Source of the DNA: Strigamia acuminata
Taxonomy: Eukaryota > Arthropoda > Chilopoda > Geophilomorpha > Linotaeniidae
Assembly (NCBI GenBank): GCA_949358305.1
Contig: OX442314.1
Span: 10,409,060 to 10,473,059, forward strand
DNA: 64,000 nt
Reading direction: 5' to 3'
The translations under genes were made by a program, and so were the position numbers. Under the pieces are notes generated by a model. The model saw only the letters and a list, made by a program, of their open reading frames with translations. It was not told the origin of the DNA and ran no database searches. Position 1 is the stretch's first letter; every line of letters begins with the position of its first letter. Shown in pieces: positions 56,201 to 64,000 of this stretch.

Positions 56201-57280
56201 AAACAGAGCGGTCGCAACTGGTATTTAAAATTAAAAGAAGAACTCGAAATAATGGCTTACATAAGACTGAGGTCAGATGTTTGCATTTTTATATGCCGAA
56301 GAAAAGGAGGGATAATTATCATCGGAATTTATGTTGATGACATGTTGGTGTTGGCCTCGAATGACGAACTAATGGACTATTGTTTAAAAAAGCTAACATC
56401 AAAATTTAACATTAGGGATTTGGGAGAGCCAAAGAAAATCCTCGGCATACAGATTGAAAAGGACACAGAAACAGGGAAAATAATGCTCAGCCAACGCGAC
56501 TATGTGGAAGAAATTTTAGAACGTTTTGGCATGCCTAAATGCAAACCAGCAAAATCCCCGATGGGACCAGAATGGAAGGACGCATTAAACAAAAAGGATG
56601 ATGCTCTAACCAATCACCCATTCCAAAGCGTCATAGGCTCATTAATGTTCCTGGTGCAAGGCACGAGACCAGATTTGGCATTCAGCGTACATTTCCTGAG
56701 TCGTTTTAATTCGTGCGCGACTAAACACCATTGGAAGATGGCAAAGCGAGTGCTAAGATATTTGCAGGGCACGAAGGGTTTGCGTTTGTGTTATGATCGA
56801 CAGCTTCAAGGACTATTTGGATATTCCGACTCAAACCACAACAATGGGACGGACGACAGGAAGTCGATTAGCGGCCATGTTTTCACCCTAGGAAACGGAG
56901 CAGTGTCATGGCGGTCGTTAAAGCAAAATATCGTCGCATTGTCATCGTGTGAAGCGGAATACATCGGCATGTGCGAAGCCGCACGAGAGGGAAAGTGGCT
57001 GAAGTCTTTAATCAACGAAATTGGCTTCAACGAATTAAAAGTGAACAGAATCAAAATTTATTGCGACAATCAGGCAGCAGAAGGAATCGCTGACGACGAG
57101 CAAATGCATCAGCGCACAAAACACATCGATTTGAGATTCATGTTCTTAAAGAACGAAGTTGCAAATAATCAAATTGAGTTCCAGTACCTGCCCAGTGCGG
57201 AGATGGTAGCAGACGGACTTACAAAACCACTGCAAGGGCAGCAGTTGAAGATTTCTAATGAGAGACTCGGACTTTTTTGA
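53237..57280 (+). CDS. Copia gag-pol polyprotein (intact)
   Basis: 1347 residues without a stop or frameshift; the start at 53237 is the first Met, in a good AAAATGG context. Order is Gag, protease, integrase, reverse transcriptase, RNase H, which defines Copia. Gag: about residues 1-270, with zinc knuckle C220/C223/H228/C233 (CFECGKMGHFARDC). Protease: D286 in WQLDSATTSH (DSA where most have DSG). Integrase: H427/H432/C459/C462 zinc site, then D490, D553 (RSDNGGEF) and E589 (QQNGTAER). Reverse transcriptase: KSKWVFKTK, QLDVRTAYLHG, then YVDD at 1032-1035. RNase H: GYSDSN (D1198), SSCEAEY (E1239), YCDNQAA (D1277). All catalytic acids I know are present, so the product looks functional. A single frame means Gag and Pol are not separated by frameshifting. 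Confidence 0.97.
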   Translation: MAAEKTVYTQLEKLDHKNYPTWRFRMQIHLKSRTLWTVIENDPPAAGAAAAVVDAWNEKDGKALDAIAQALSSDQLAFVMNKVTAKQAWDELETIHRGNVEDQKITLRSEITNIKWLKTEDAMSFMTKVSGMAEKLRQLGDAITDAEVACHALRGIPRKFNEVRASFDAIAPNQLTTARVRYALIQAELRNKDEDREHGAESAARVKDFRKYSSKKDKKCFECGKMGHFARDCWSKPENANKKPTKPNKSDDKPKNNPGNSKSGKHYAACVTDEFDDDTIEKWQLDSATTSHIVKNASYLSNAILQTNRFVDVADGRPRQVEAVGELTLKVNMDGDHHFVTLKDVLAVPSFTDNLISCYKLSKNGSDIWMPQGGKECHVYKGKDLILRGVVKGEQYLLDVAPVHSEDHVNAVATVKPNTNNSSQLWHRRMAHINSSAIAKMAKMDINGLKIDTQNEEKCINCVKGKYCRKPFKRVATKASGAILELLHMDLCGPFPVETLAGNKYIFCIVDDFSNYVFAIFLRYKSEVTEEFIKLVKRIENATDRTVKRIRSDNGGEFVNAKMKSFLESKGIHHEKTVPHSPQQNGTAERMNRTIVEAARTMISEAKLPAKFWGEAVRTAVYVRNRCICARANDKIPWEIWNGRKTSVKYFKVFGCMAEIWTPPQMRSKMDEKTNSAIFIGYNEDRKAYLFYDITTQKVIPQRDVVFFEDKFCNEDFEEEENKYAEICYTIPEKGQNSQPPEAEESDEGEEDDALDYQTPNSGTDSDSISAKSDDEREESPGAVGGNQNNPSSVGENADNLSRVGERWSTRNRKETERLQIDPNKKSYCSKVSEPKIPTTYEESLLSDEREDWEYAMRAELESHDLMGTWEIVKEKPGMKIIKSKWVFKTKGTKEDKIYKARLVAQGSSQRPGIDYEQTYSPVLRLTSLRVLIVIGHMLNLIMRQLDVRTAYLHGKLEEEIFMRIPQGLEEFFGPGQICKLLKAIYGLKQSGRNWYLKLKEELEIMAYIRLRSDVCIFICRRKGGIIIIGIYVDDMLVLASNDELMDYCLKKLTSKFNIRDLGEPKKILGIQIEKDTETGKIMLSQRDYVEEILERFGMPKCKPAKSPMGPEWKDALNKKDDALTNHPFQSVIGSLMFLVQGTRPDLAFSVHFLSRFNSCATKHHWKMAKRVLRYLQGTKGLRLCYDRQLQGLFGYSDSNHNNGTDDRKSISGHVFTLGNGAVSWRSLKQNIVALSSCEAEYIGMCEAAREGKWLKSLINEIGFNELKVNRIKIYCDNQAAEGIADDEQMHQRTKHIDLRFMFLKNEVANNQIEFQYLPSAEMVADGLTKPLQGQQLKISNERLGLF

Positions 57281-57308
57281 TTATTGAGTGATTTTATGTG
57301 CATTAAAC

Positions 57309-57319
57309 AAGTGGGAGAA
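57309..57319 (+). other. Copia polypurine tract
   Basis: AAGTGGGAGAA immediately precedes the 3' LTR and is the expected plus-strand primer site. Confidence 0.75.
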
Positions 57320-57500
57320 TGTTAGTATAACCAATCAGTGTTTAATGTATCAACAACAGGAAATTGCGCGTCATCGCACGTCATATTAGTTTCGTTTATT
57401 GTTTTGCAACTCATGCTTTGTAGACTCATGTAGTAAACCTGACCGCTCGCGGTCTTGAAGTTCCTAATTGTGTTTTATTGCTTTATTGCCCAAACTCACA
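57320..57500 (+). repeat. 3' LTR of the Copia element
   Basis: 181 bp, with no difference from the 5' LTR that I can find. Followed by the TCTTT target duplication. Confidence 0.96.
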
Positions 57501-59430
57501 TCTTTGATGTTTTTGTTGGTTTTAGTTGATTTTTTTGTTCATTTTTTTATTTCTGAGATATTTTTATTGACTTTGTTGACTTTTTTGTTGATTCTTTGTT
57601 GATTCTTTGATGTTATGAATATTTTCGTTGATTTCAATTGTCTATTTTTACTTAATTTTTGCTATTTTCAAAACACATTTTATTTTAACAATTTTAAAAT
57701 TAACACAAATTTGTTCCATCATCCCACCAGTTCAAAAACTCCAAAATTCCAGGAACAAAGAAGAAAAAAAAACGAAATTAATCCTAAAATAGCAGTGGAA
57801 ACGGGCCATATAATGGTACTCGGTATCAAAGTTCAGTTATCCACTCCCCCTACCCTAGCGGTGGGAAAATGTGGAACAAAAGATTCCTTTCCCTCGTGTT
57901 GCTTGTATAAAACGCCATATGGCGCGTTGCTTTTCAAAATTTGCATTGTGGGACATTGTGTGCACGCGTTCTGCACCGTAGCACGCGACTCCACTGTAGA
58001 AAAGGGGAATAATAAGAATAAAGCCAAACTATCCCCAGCGCAGCACCCAACAGCACCAACACAGCGCCATTGATACATAATTTAACTGATTTTTATCATT
58101 TCACAACAAAATTGAAAAAATGTTCGACTAATTCTTCACACATTTTATTTCCACGATAAAATAAGGAAAGTAAATAGTAATTATCATAAAAAACTCACTC
58201 GTGTATGAAGATTTTGCCAACTGGCAATTGACAGATGGTGCGAGCGTCATAACGAGCATCAAAGATGGCGGCGTGTGTGCAGGCGTTTGGAAATTAAAAG
58301 ATACGAGTGTAAATATAAAAATTGCAGCATTGCTTAATAAAATTGGATATAATTTTGTGTTTTTCTTCGTTTCTTTCGCGTAAATTCTTCCACAAGTGAA
58401 TTTGTGTCACGTTTACGACCAAACTGCCACTGGGCGGCGGTGGCGGGTTAAAATGATGACGGTAATAAAAATGGGGTATTTATTTACAATTTACGAGCCG
58501 CTTTTCACTTAAGATGGTGGTCGAATAAATGTTTATGTCGACGACACCTGAGCTGGCCTACATTGCAAAAATCCCGGACGAGAAGCGAAATTAATGTGGA
58601 AACAAAAATAACAAAAATGGCGGATGGCGATAAAAAAATTGTGGAAAATGATATTTTTTAATTAAATTATTTATTATTTCGGTTAATTTCCGATTATATG
58701 TTGATGTAATGAGTTTTTTTTTGGTTTCGTTCTTGAGTTGTTACCGAATAAAAAAGAAAAAAAAACTCACGTAGCGAATGTAACGGGATCGGTCGCTTGC
58801 TAGGCGCGTGTTGCTAGGCAACGACGGAAACTGAGATACCGAGTTGTATGAATGAGGGGGCTGAAATTATGAGATGAAATATCTTCTTAGGTATGAGATT
58901 GGATCGATTTTTATTGGAAAATAGAAGTAAGAATGTTTTATTTTTATTTTTTTATTTTTATTTTTTATTTTTTTAATTTTTGAATTATAGTGGTTCATTA
59001 ATCATCCGGTAGGAGGGGGATAAAAATGGCGGATTTTTTTGGGGGATTTGTGATTAGCGTATCTAATCAACGCGTGATGTTTTTGAGGAGGGAAAAAAAA
59101 ATGGAAGTCCGCGTTCCCCTTGTCTCGTTTTGATGTGCTGGGCGCGTGTCGAGTTGGCGCGTGTCGACTTCTCCCTCGTACTAAAGCGGATGAATGGCGA
59201 ACGTGCTCGTTGTCATGACGACGAGGATTAGATACTCGTCATGGAGTATGCGCAATCAACACTTGGGAATTCCCTTTTATGATTTTGCATGTTTTTTTCG
59301 TCTTTGGACTGCTTGATTAAATGTGTTTCATCGCGATGAGTGACATCTGGCGGCACACACGAGTGATACTTGGAAGAATGTAACAAAACGCAATTGAATA
59401 CGGTAATAAAAGTCAAGAGCAGACTTTAAT
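57501..59430. other. TTG-rich array remainder, then intergenic DNA
   Basis: 57501-57640 continues the TTG-rich repeat interrupted by Copia. From 57780 to 58080 is a GC-richer patch. Further on are YY1-like AAGATGGCGGC (58262), AAAATGGCGG (58614, 59023), the RFX-like palindrome GTTGCTAGGCAAC (58810-58822), and GTTGTCATGACGAC (59209-59222, X-box consensus). No gene recognised. Confidence 0.45.
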
Positions 59431-59434
59431 GGGG

Positions 59435-59905
59435 GGAAAAGGCCTAAACCTGGATCTAATAGGCCCAAATGTAGGTGAAATATGCCAAAATTTTGTATGA
59501 AATAGGCCTCAAAAGCCTAAATTTGTGTGAAAATGAGCCTAATAAGTCTAAATATTTTTGAAAATGGGCCTAATAGGCCTAAATTTGTGTGAAAATGAGC
59601 CTGATAAGTCTAAATATTTTTGAAAATGGGCCTAAAAAGCCTAAATATGTTTGCTAATAAGCCTAAATATGTTTGAAAATGAGCCCAATAGGCCTAAATT
59701 TGTGTGAAAATGAGCATAAAAAGCTTAGTTTGAATGAAATAGGGCTAATTTATGGTTTAATAGACCTAATTTATGTTGTAATAGGCTTAATACATGTTGA
59801 AATAAACCTAATTTATGTTGAAATAGGCTTCATTTTGTGTTGAAATAGGCTTCATTTTGTGTTGCTTGAAATAGGCCTAATTTACGTTGAGATAGGCCTA
59901 AATCA
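59435..59905. repeat. 22-30 bp tandem array
   Basis: Units such as AATAGGCCTAAATTTGTGTG plus AAAATGAGCCT (about 30 bp), shifting at about 59750 to AATAGGCTTAATTTATGTTG-like units of about 22 bp. AGGCCT recurs in most copies. Confidence 0.87.
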
Positions 59906-61292
59906 TCTTTAAAATAATTGGTTTAGTCTTTATTTTGTAACTTATTTTGGGAGTGGGTGGGGGGACGAGGGTGACCAAATTGTTCTTCCATTGAGATTAA
60001 AGGTCTTTAGAGCGACCTCATTTACTGATTACATTTTTCCCTTCCTTTATGTCCAACCCCCACCTCTTTTTTTGCATGATTAATAACACTTTGATAGCAC
60101 CAACATCCTCCCTCTTTCGCAAATTAACATTCTACAACACAAAAGACACATTTCTATTACATAACAACCCATTATCCCGACCCTAACCATTTGTTTACCG
60201 ACATTAATTCCGAAAAGAGACCAGCAAAACAACCCGAAAGAACAGTCAACACAAAACACGCTAAACCCAAACAAATCCACCACCCGGTGGCGCTTCCGCC
60301 CAACTAAACGAAGCCCGACACCTAATGAAATGAAGCGATCAAAATGGCGACGACAAATTTGACAAGCAAAACGTTAAAATTTAAATATTTAAACATTTTA
60401 ACCGAGAAATTTCAATAAAAAAAATAAATTATCCATTTTTAAATGACATTTTTATAATATCATAGTGTACTGGGGGGGTCCGTGAAGTTTGTTTGTGCGC
60501 CAGATGCCGCGCACTTTGTCCGCCATTGATCTCTCCCTTAGGACTCGTTTTGCTACACATTCCCCTGATTAAATTCCGATCACCAATTGACAGATTAACG
60601 CCCTCCCACGGCGAAAAAGCATCGAACGACTACCAATCTTTATTTTATTTTTTTTTCCATAAATCACGAGGAAAAAATTGGGGGGGAAAATGAATTGAAT
60701 TTGATTTGTGTTGTTTTTCTGAAAGGGTTCCGTCCTTCGGCCATCTGCTCTTGCACCTTCCCCGGTCCACCCAGGTGAACTGTACACGAAAATCGTTTTC
60801 ACCTGCGACCAGGAAGCAGATTCATCTTCCACCCACGCTTTAAGGTCACTTGATGGGGATCTAAAGCACGCGCCAATCGAGATAAAAGACTCGTTACGCT
60901 CCCTTCTGCGCCTATCCACCTCCACTTTTCAACCTATGGGTTCTCTCTCTCTCTCTCTTTCGAAACGGCAGCTGCAATACTCGACTTTATGCAGCACATC
61001 CCTCCCTCCCCATGCACACTCTAGATGGCGACCATAGTTCACTCCATTTTCATGCTAATCATCATCGTTCATAATGATGGGAATGGCCGAATATTATAAT
61101 CACGCCCTCTTGTGATAATTAATTTGTGAAATAAAATGATTTTTTTGTTGTTGAGAGTCCGATTTCTATGGATTTTTACATTTTAGAGATATAATCGCGA
61201 GATGGGGTGAATGAAGTCAGGAATTGTGGGAAATTTGGTGGAATAGGCCTCGTCTAAAATGGCCGTTTGTCTCGATCTTATTATGTTATTAT
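59906..61292. promoter_or_regulatory. intergenic DNA with CTCF-like and YY1-like motifs
   Basis: Includes CACCCGGTGGCGC (60281-60293), GCGCCAGATGCCG (60497-60509), AAAATGGCGA (60341), AAAATGGCCG (61256) and a CT microsatellite (about 60945-60958). 60720-61030 is GC richer. No gene recognised. Confidence 0.4.
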
Positions 61293-61760
61293 GTTTATTT
61301 CGTCATGGGAATGAATTAAGTTGATGAAATATGAATTTTTTGTCATCGAGTTGTAGTGATGACAATTTCGCTTTGATCTCGTTCTTTCTCGAACGTCGGA
61401 CGGTATCCAAAATGGCCGCTTCTCGTCCCGATCTAAGTCAAGTTTTGTGTTTATTTCGTCACGGGAATGAATTAAGTTGATGAAATATGAATTTTTTTCG
61501 TCGAGTTGGACAGTGATGATAATTTCGCTTTGATCTCGTTCTTTCTCGAACGTCGGACGGTATCCAAAATGGCCGCTTCTCGTCCCGATCTAAGTCAAGT
61601 TTTGTGTTTATTTCGACACGGGAATGAATTTCCATAATAAAATATGAAATTTTTTGGAATTAGATGTCGAAATAAATTGAAAATAATAAAATAAATCGGT
61701 TTTATATCTCCAATTTTTTCGATTTTTAGTACCGGAGGTTTATAATCGAGTTAAACGATC
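61293..61760. repeat. 156 bp tandem triplication containing a YY1-like site
   Basis: Blocks start at GTTTATTTCG at 61293, 61449 and 61606 (156 and 157 bp apart). The first two are nearly identical and the third is diverged. The copies include CGCTTTGATCTCGTT and TTTCTCGAACGTCGGACGGT; AAAATGGCCG lies at 61409 and 61566, with an outlying relative at 61256. The unit is GC-mixed, unlike the short A/T arrays. Confidence 0.92.
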
Positions 61761-63067
61761 TCGCTTTGATCTCGTTGTTTCTCGAACGATATCGGCGTCG
61801 GTCAAATCTCAAGTGTCGCAAAGAATAGACAAGAAATCGCTTGTTGGCCTAGACTGGTTTTGGTCAGCTGACCGGAAATGATTCGAGGTACTTTATTTTG
61901 GGAGTGATTAAAGGTTGTAAGGGCAGCTGAAAAAGGGCAGCCGGCGACGTCCAAACACCCCTAGTGCCTTCCTCCCTCCAGTTGGTTTATCGCTCTGTAC
62001 TCATAATGAAAATGGCGGCACTGGGTGTTAGTGGGCAGATGGTTGACGACTAAGCGTGCGCCATATGAGTAATTTAGGGCATTACTCCTCCCCACTCTAC
62101 GCATTCTCAAACAAAATTCTATAAATAAAAGTTACAAAACGGTTTATATATCAAGATAAGTATCAAAAGTGTCAAAAACGAAGAAATTTTGCTTTTATTT
62201 GCTCAATAGCGGCAATCACGGCCCACGATGTGAAAGAGGAAAGTTAATAAAAGAAATGTGAAAGACGAGTGAGGGCGCGCTGTAAGTCGCTCACTGCAGT
62301 GTATGGGTCTTTTGAGGAGTTAGCAGTTCTTTTAATTAAAAATATATATCGGAAGTTGCACAGATACTTAAAATAGCGGCGCTGGGCGCCCTTTATTGGG
62401 TCTCGGTGCCTCTTTGAAAGAGGAGATTTGTTGGGATCAGAAGTTAATCACACTCGGCTTGGAAAGTTTGTGGAATTCACCACCAGAATGCGCCACTAAC
62501 GCATGGCGAATTCTCACACGAGCCGAGCGAGGCATTCGAATGATAGGAATGCATTGTCGTTGCCGAATTCTTGTCGAGTTTCGCACCAATGAGTAATTAA
62601 GGAATCCCGGTATAATCTCCCACACGTTAGAACGTTACGGTTAATAGATTTTTATGTATGTTTTTGGGCACGGTTTGTTTGTTTGCACGCGGGCGCCATG
62701 TTGGAAAATGGCGGGTTTTTGGTTCGGTTTGTTGTTTGTTTTTTTGGTTGAAAATGGCGAGCTTTTGGGTCGGGATCGACGGGTACAGACGCACAGGTGT
62801 TGGGAGAGTGAGTCACACCTGGAATTCCAAGTGCAATGCCAGGAGGAAGTTGAGTCGATGCTTATGGGGCATTCGCCCGCGTTTTATCACGCTCTGGTTA
62901 ACACCAGATGGCGCAAATGCAGCAACACTTGTGTTTCAAAAGTTTGGTAGTAATCATTTATTTAAACCACATGTGTAATTGATGATAAATTAAACGCATG
63001 ATTGACCGGTTGAGGAAATAATTTAATTTTTTAGGTAATTTTTTTTTTTTATATTTTAAAATTTTTT
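61761..63067. other. intergenic / downstream region with YY1-like sites
   Basis: AAAATGGCGG at 62009 and 62705, AAAATGGCGA at 62751, and CCAGATGGCGC at 62904-62914. TTTATT at 62957-62962 would be a minus-strand AATAAA for the gene to the right. No other gene recognised. Confidence 0.45.
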
Positions 63068-63374
63068 CTAAAGAAATTTAAAAACTGATTTTTCTTGATG
63101 GCTGAATCGCTCGGCGAGGTTTTTCCGTTCGAGTTTGGGCCTTTTGCGCACGGAGGAGACTTCCGGGACCTTAAAAATTAATTTTTAGATGTTGTTCGGG
63201 TGGGATATTTGCGGTTTTTACCTCTCTGACGGGTTCTTTAGGAGGCGAGACGGCGATAAATACGAATTTTCTTGAATTTTTAACGCCCATCGCATTAGTT
63301 TCGCTCGGTTTTGTTTTATCGTTCGCTTTATTCGGGTTTGATTGAGCTTTACTGAAGAAAGAACCTCGGCGGAA
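63068..63374 (-). CDS. last two coding exons of an unrecognised gene (partial)
   Basis: Minus-strand exons 63374-63222 (51 codons, phase 0 to phase 0) and 63169-63068 (33 codons and TAG). The first has a strong TTTTTTCCAG acceptor and a GAG/GTAAAA donor; the second follows TTTTTAAG. The joined 84-residue C-terminus is basic. It includes NSRKFVFIAVSPPKEPVRE and VRKRPKLERKNLAERF, the latter possibly a nuclear localisation signal. A competing frame through the first exon is also open but does not join in frame to the second. A minus-strand AATAAA lies at 62962-62957. Upstream exons lie beyond or near the window edge. Family not recognised. Confidence 0.5.
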
Positions 63375-63608
63375 CTGGAAAAAATAATTGTTTGAATTAA
63401 TTTTTTCAGAATCGTGGCCTGGTCCGTGTAGACGCCTGGGATCATTTAAGCACTTCGGTAGGGATCACATACAGTTCATGCATTAAACGTTGGGTCAATT
63501 TAGCGTTAGGGGTTGTACACTTACGTGTACATGACGTCAGAAATGCAGTACAGACGGCCCGAAAACCTCCAATTTTGGCGTAAAAAGTGCATAGAAAGTA
63601 GTGTGTGC
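63375..63608. other. upstream intron or flank with palindrome and CRE
   Basis: TGTACAC TTAC GTGTACA (63514-63531), a 7 bp perfect hairpin, is followed at once by the palindromic CRE TGACGTCA (63532-63539). Probably intronic or promoter DNA of the minus-strand gene. Confidence 0.4.
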
Positions 63609-63820
63609 ACAAGTTTTTGTTTTTGGGCATAAAAAGTTCATTTTTGGGCATAAAAAGTTCATTTTTGGGCATAAAAAGTTCATTTTTGGGCATAAAAAGT
63701 TCATTTTTGGGCATAAAAAGTTCATTTTTGGGCATAAAAAGTTCACTTTTGCATAAAATTCCAATTTTGGGGATAAAATTCCACTTTTGGGCATAAAATT
63801 CATAAAATTCCATTTTTGGG
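63609..63820. repeat. 21 bp tandem array
   Basis: About seven exact copies of AAAAAGTTCATTTTTGGGCA plus T, then degraded copies. A5 and T5 tracts are exactly 10 bp apart. Confidence 0.95.
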
Positions 63821-64000
63821 CTTAACTTTCGGAGGTATAAAATGTACCTGTTTTGGTACTATATAAGGCATTACCAGTTTAGGGACAAAGCGATATTTGG
63901 TTTGTTTTTAGTTGCCAATTAATTTTGAAAAGGGCGCAACACGTAAACAATAAGAATAATTAAGTTTGAACCATCTGGTGGGGGTTTCAAATACTTTTTA
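63821..64000. other. right window edge, non-coding
   Basis: Unique AT-rich sequence with ACCATCTGGTGGG (CTCF-like) at 63970-63982. Nothing else recognised. Confidence 0.4.

Larger units (their letters stand above)
52927..57500 (+). mobile_element. complete, apparently young Copia LTR retrotransposon
   Basis: 4574 bp. The LTRs at 52927-53107 and 57320-57500 are both 181 bp, run TGTTAG...TCACA, and appear identical base for base. TCTTT flanks both sides (52922-52926 and 57501-57505) as a 5 bp target duplication. A primer-binding site, one intact gag-pol frame and a purine tract before the 3' LTR are all present. Known for this group (Pseudoviridae): it moves by reverse transcription of its RNA in virus-like particles. 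Intactness and identical LTRs suggest recent insertion and possible activity. Confidence 0.98.

Noticed and set aside
53330-57054. Minus-strand frames of 60-126 codons opposite Copia
   Set aside because: Shadows of the gag-pol frame.

Overview
This is a 64 kb piece of a eukaryotic nuclear genome, most likely from an arthropod and perhaps a hexapod. The evidence is spliced genes with GT-AG introns, an intron-rich RalGAP alpha gene, an Npc2-family gene, an arthropod-style INSM/Nerfin zinc-finger gene, and animal-type Copia retrotransposons primed by initiator tRNA-Met. No bacterial-style operon, tRNA, rRNA or CRISPR array was found. Exon models were built by reading splice sites and comparing with remembered family proteins; they are not backed by transcripts.

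Layout. 1-340 (+): last exon of an unrecognised gene, converging on an Npc2-like gene (555-1510, -, 4 exons). A 1 kb divergent spacer then leads to the RalGAP alpha gene (2533-22355 or 23904, +, 38 exons plus two optional small exons and two alternative last exons), which fills the left third. After about 9 kb without visible genes comes the single-exon INSM/Nerfin-like factor (33396-34718, -). The next roughly 28 kb upstream of it has no recognisable host gene. It holds GC-rich non-coding islands, tandem arrays, a decayed Ty3/Gypsy integrase piece split by an inverted-repeat element (44.9-45.7 kb), and a complete young Copia element with identical LTRs and a 5 bp target duplication (52927-57500). 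A miniature Copia-type (TRIM-like) element lies at 25327-25934. The last two exons of an unrecognised minus-strand gene are at 63068-63374.

The most striking property is about 30 different short tandem arrays, by my rough boundaries a quarter or more of the window, including nearly every long intron of RalGAP alpha. Their sequences are unrelated, but most units are about 20-21, 30-31 or 41 bp. Within each unit short A and T tracts recur about every 10 bp, one turn of the helix. This resembles the periodic A/T clusters (PATCs) known from nematode introns. Several arrays sit inside terminal-inverted-repeat elements: one has hAT-like ends and an 8 bp target duplication, and two share the TAGGGTTGCCA end but carry different arrays. 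This suggests miniature transposons can carry or seed such phased arrays.

A second pattern is a run of ten same-strand AAAATGGC/AAGATGGC (YY1/Pho-like) sites between 58.2 and 62.8 kb. The genes do not form one pathway: RalGAP alpha acts in Ral GTPase signalling, Npc2 in sterol binding, and INSM/Nerfin in neural or neuroendocrine transcription.
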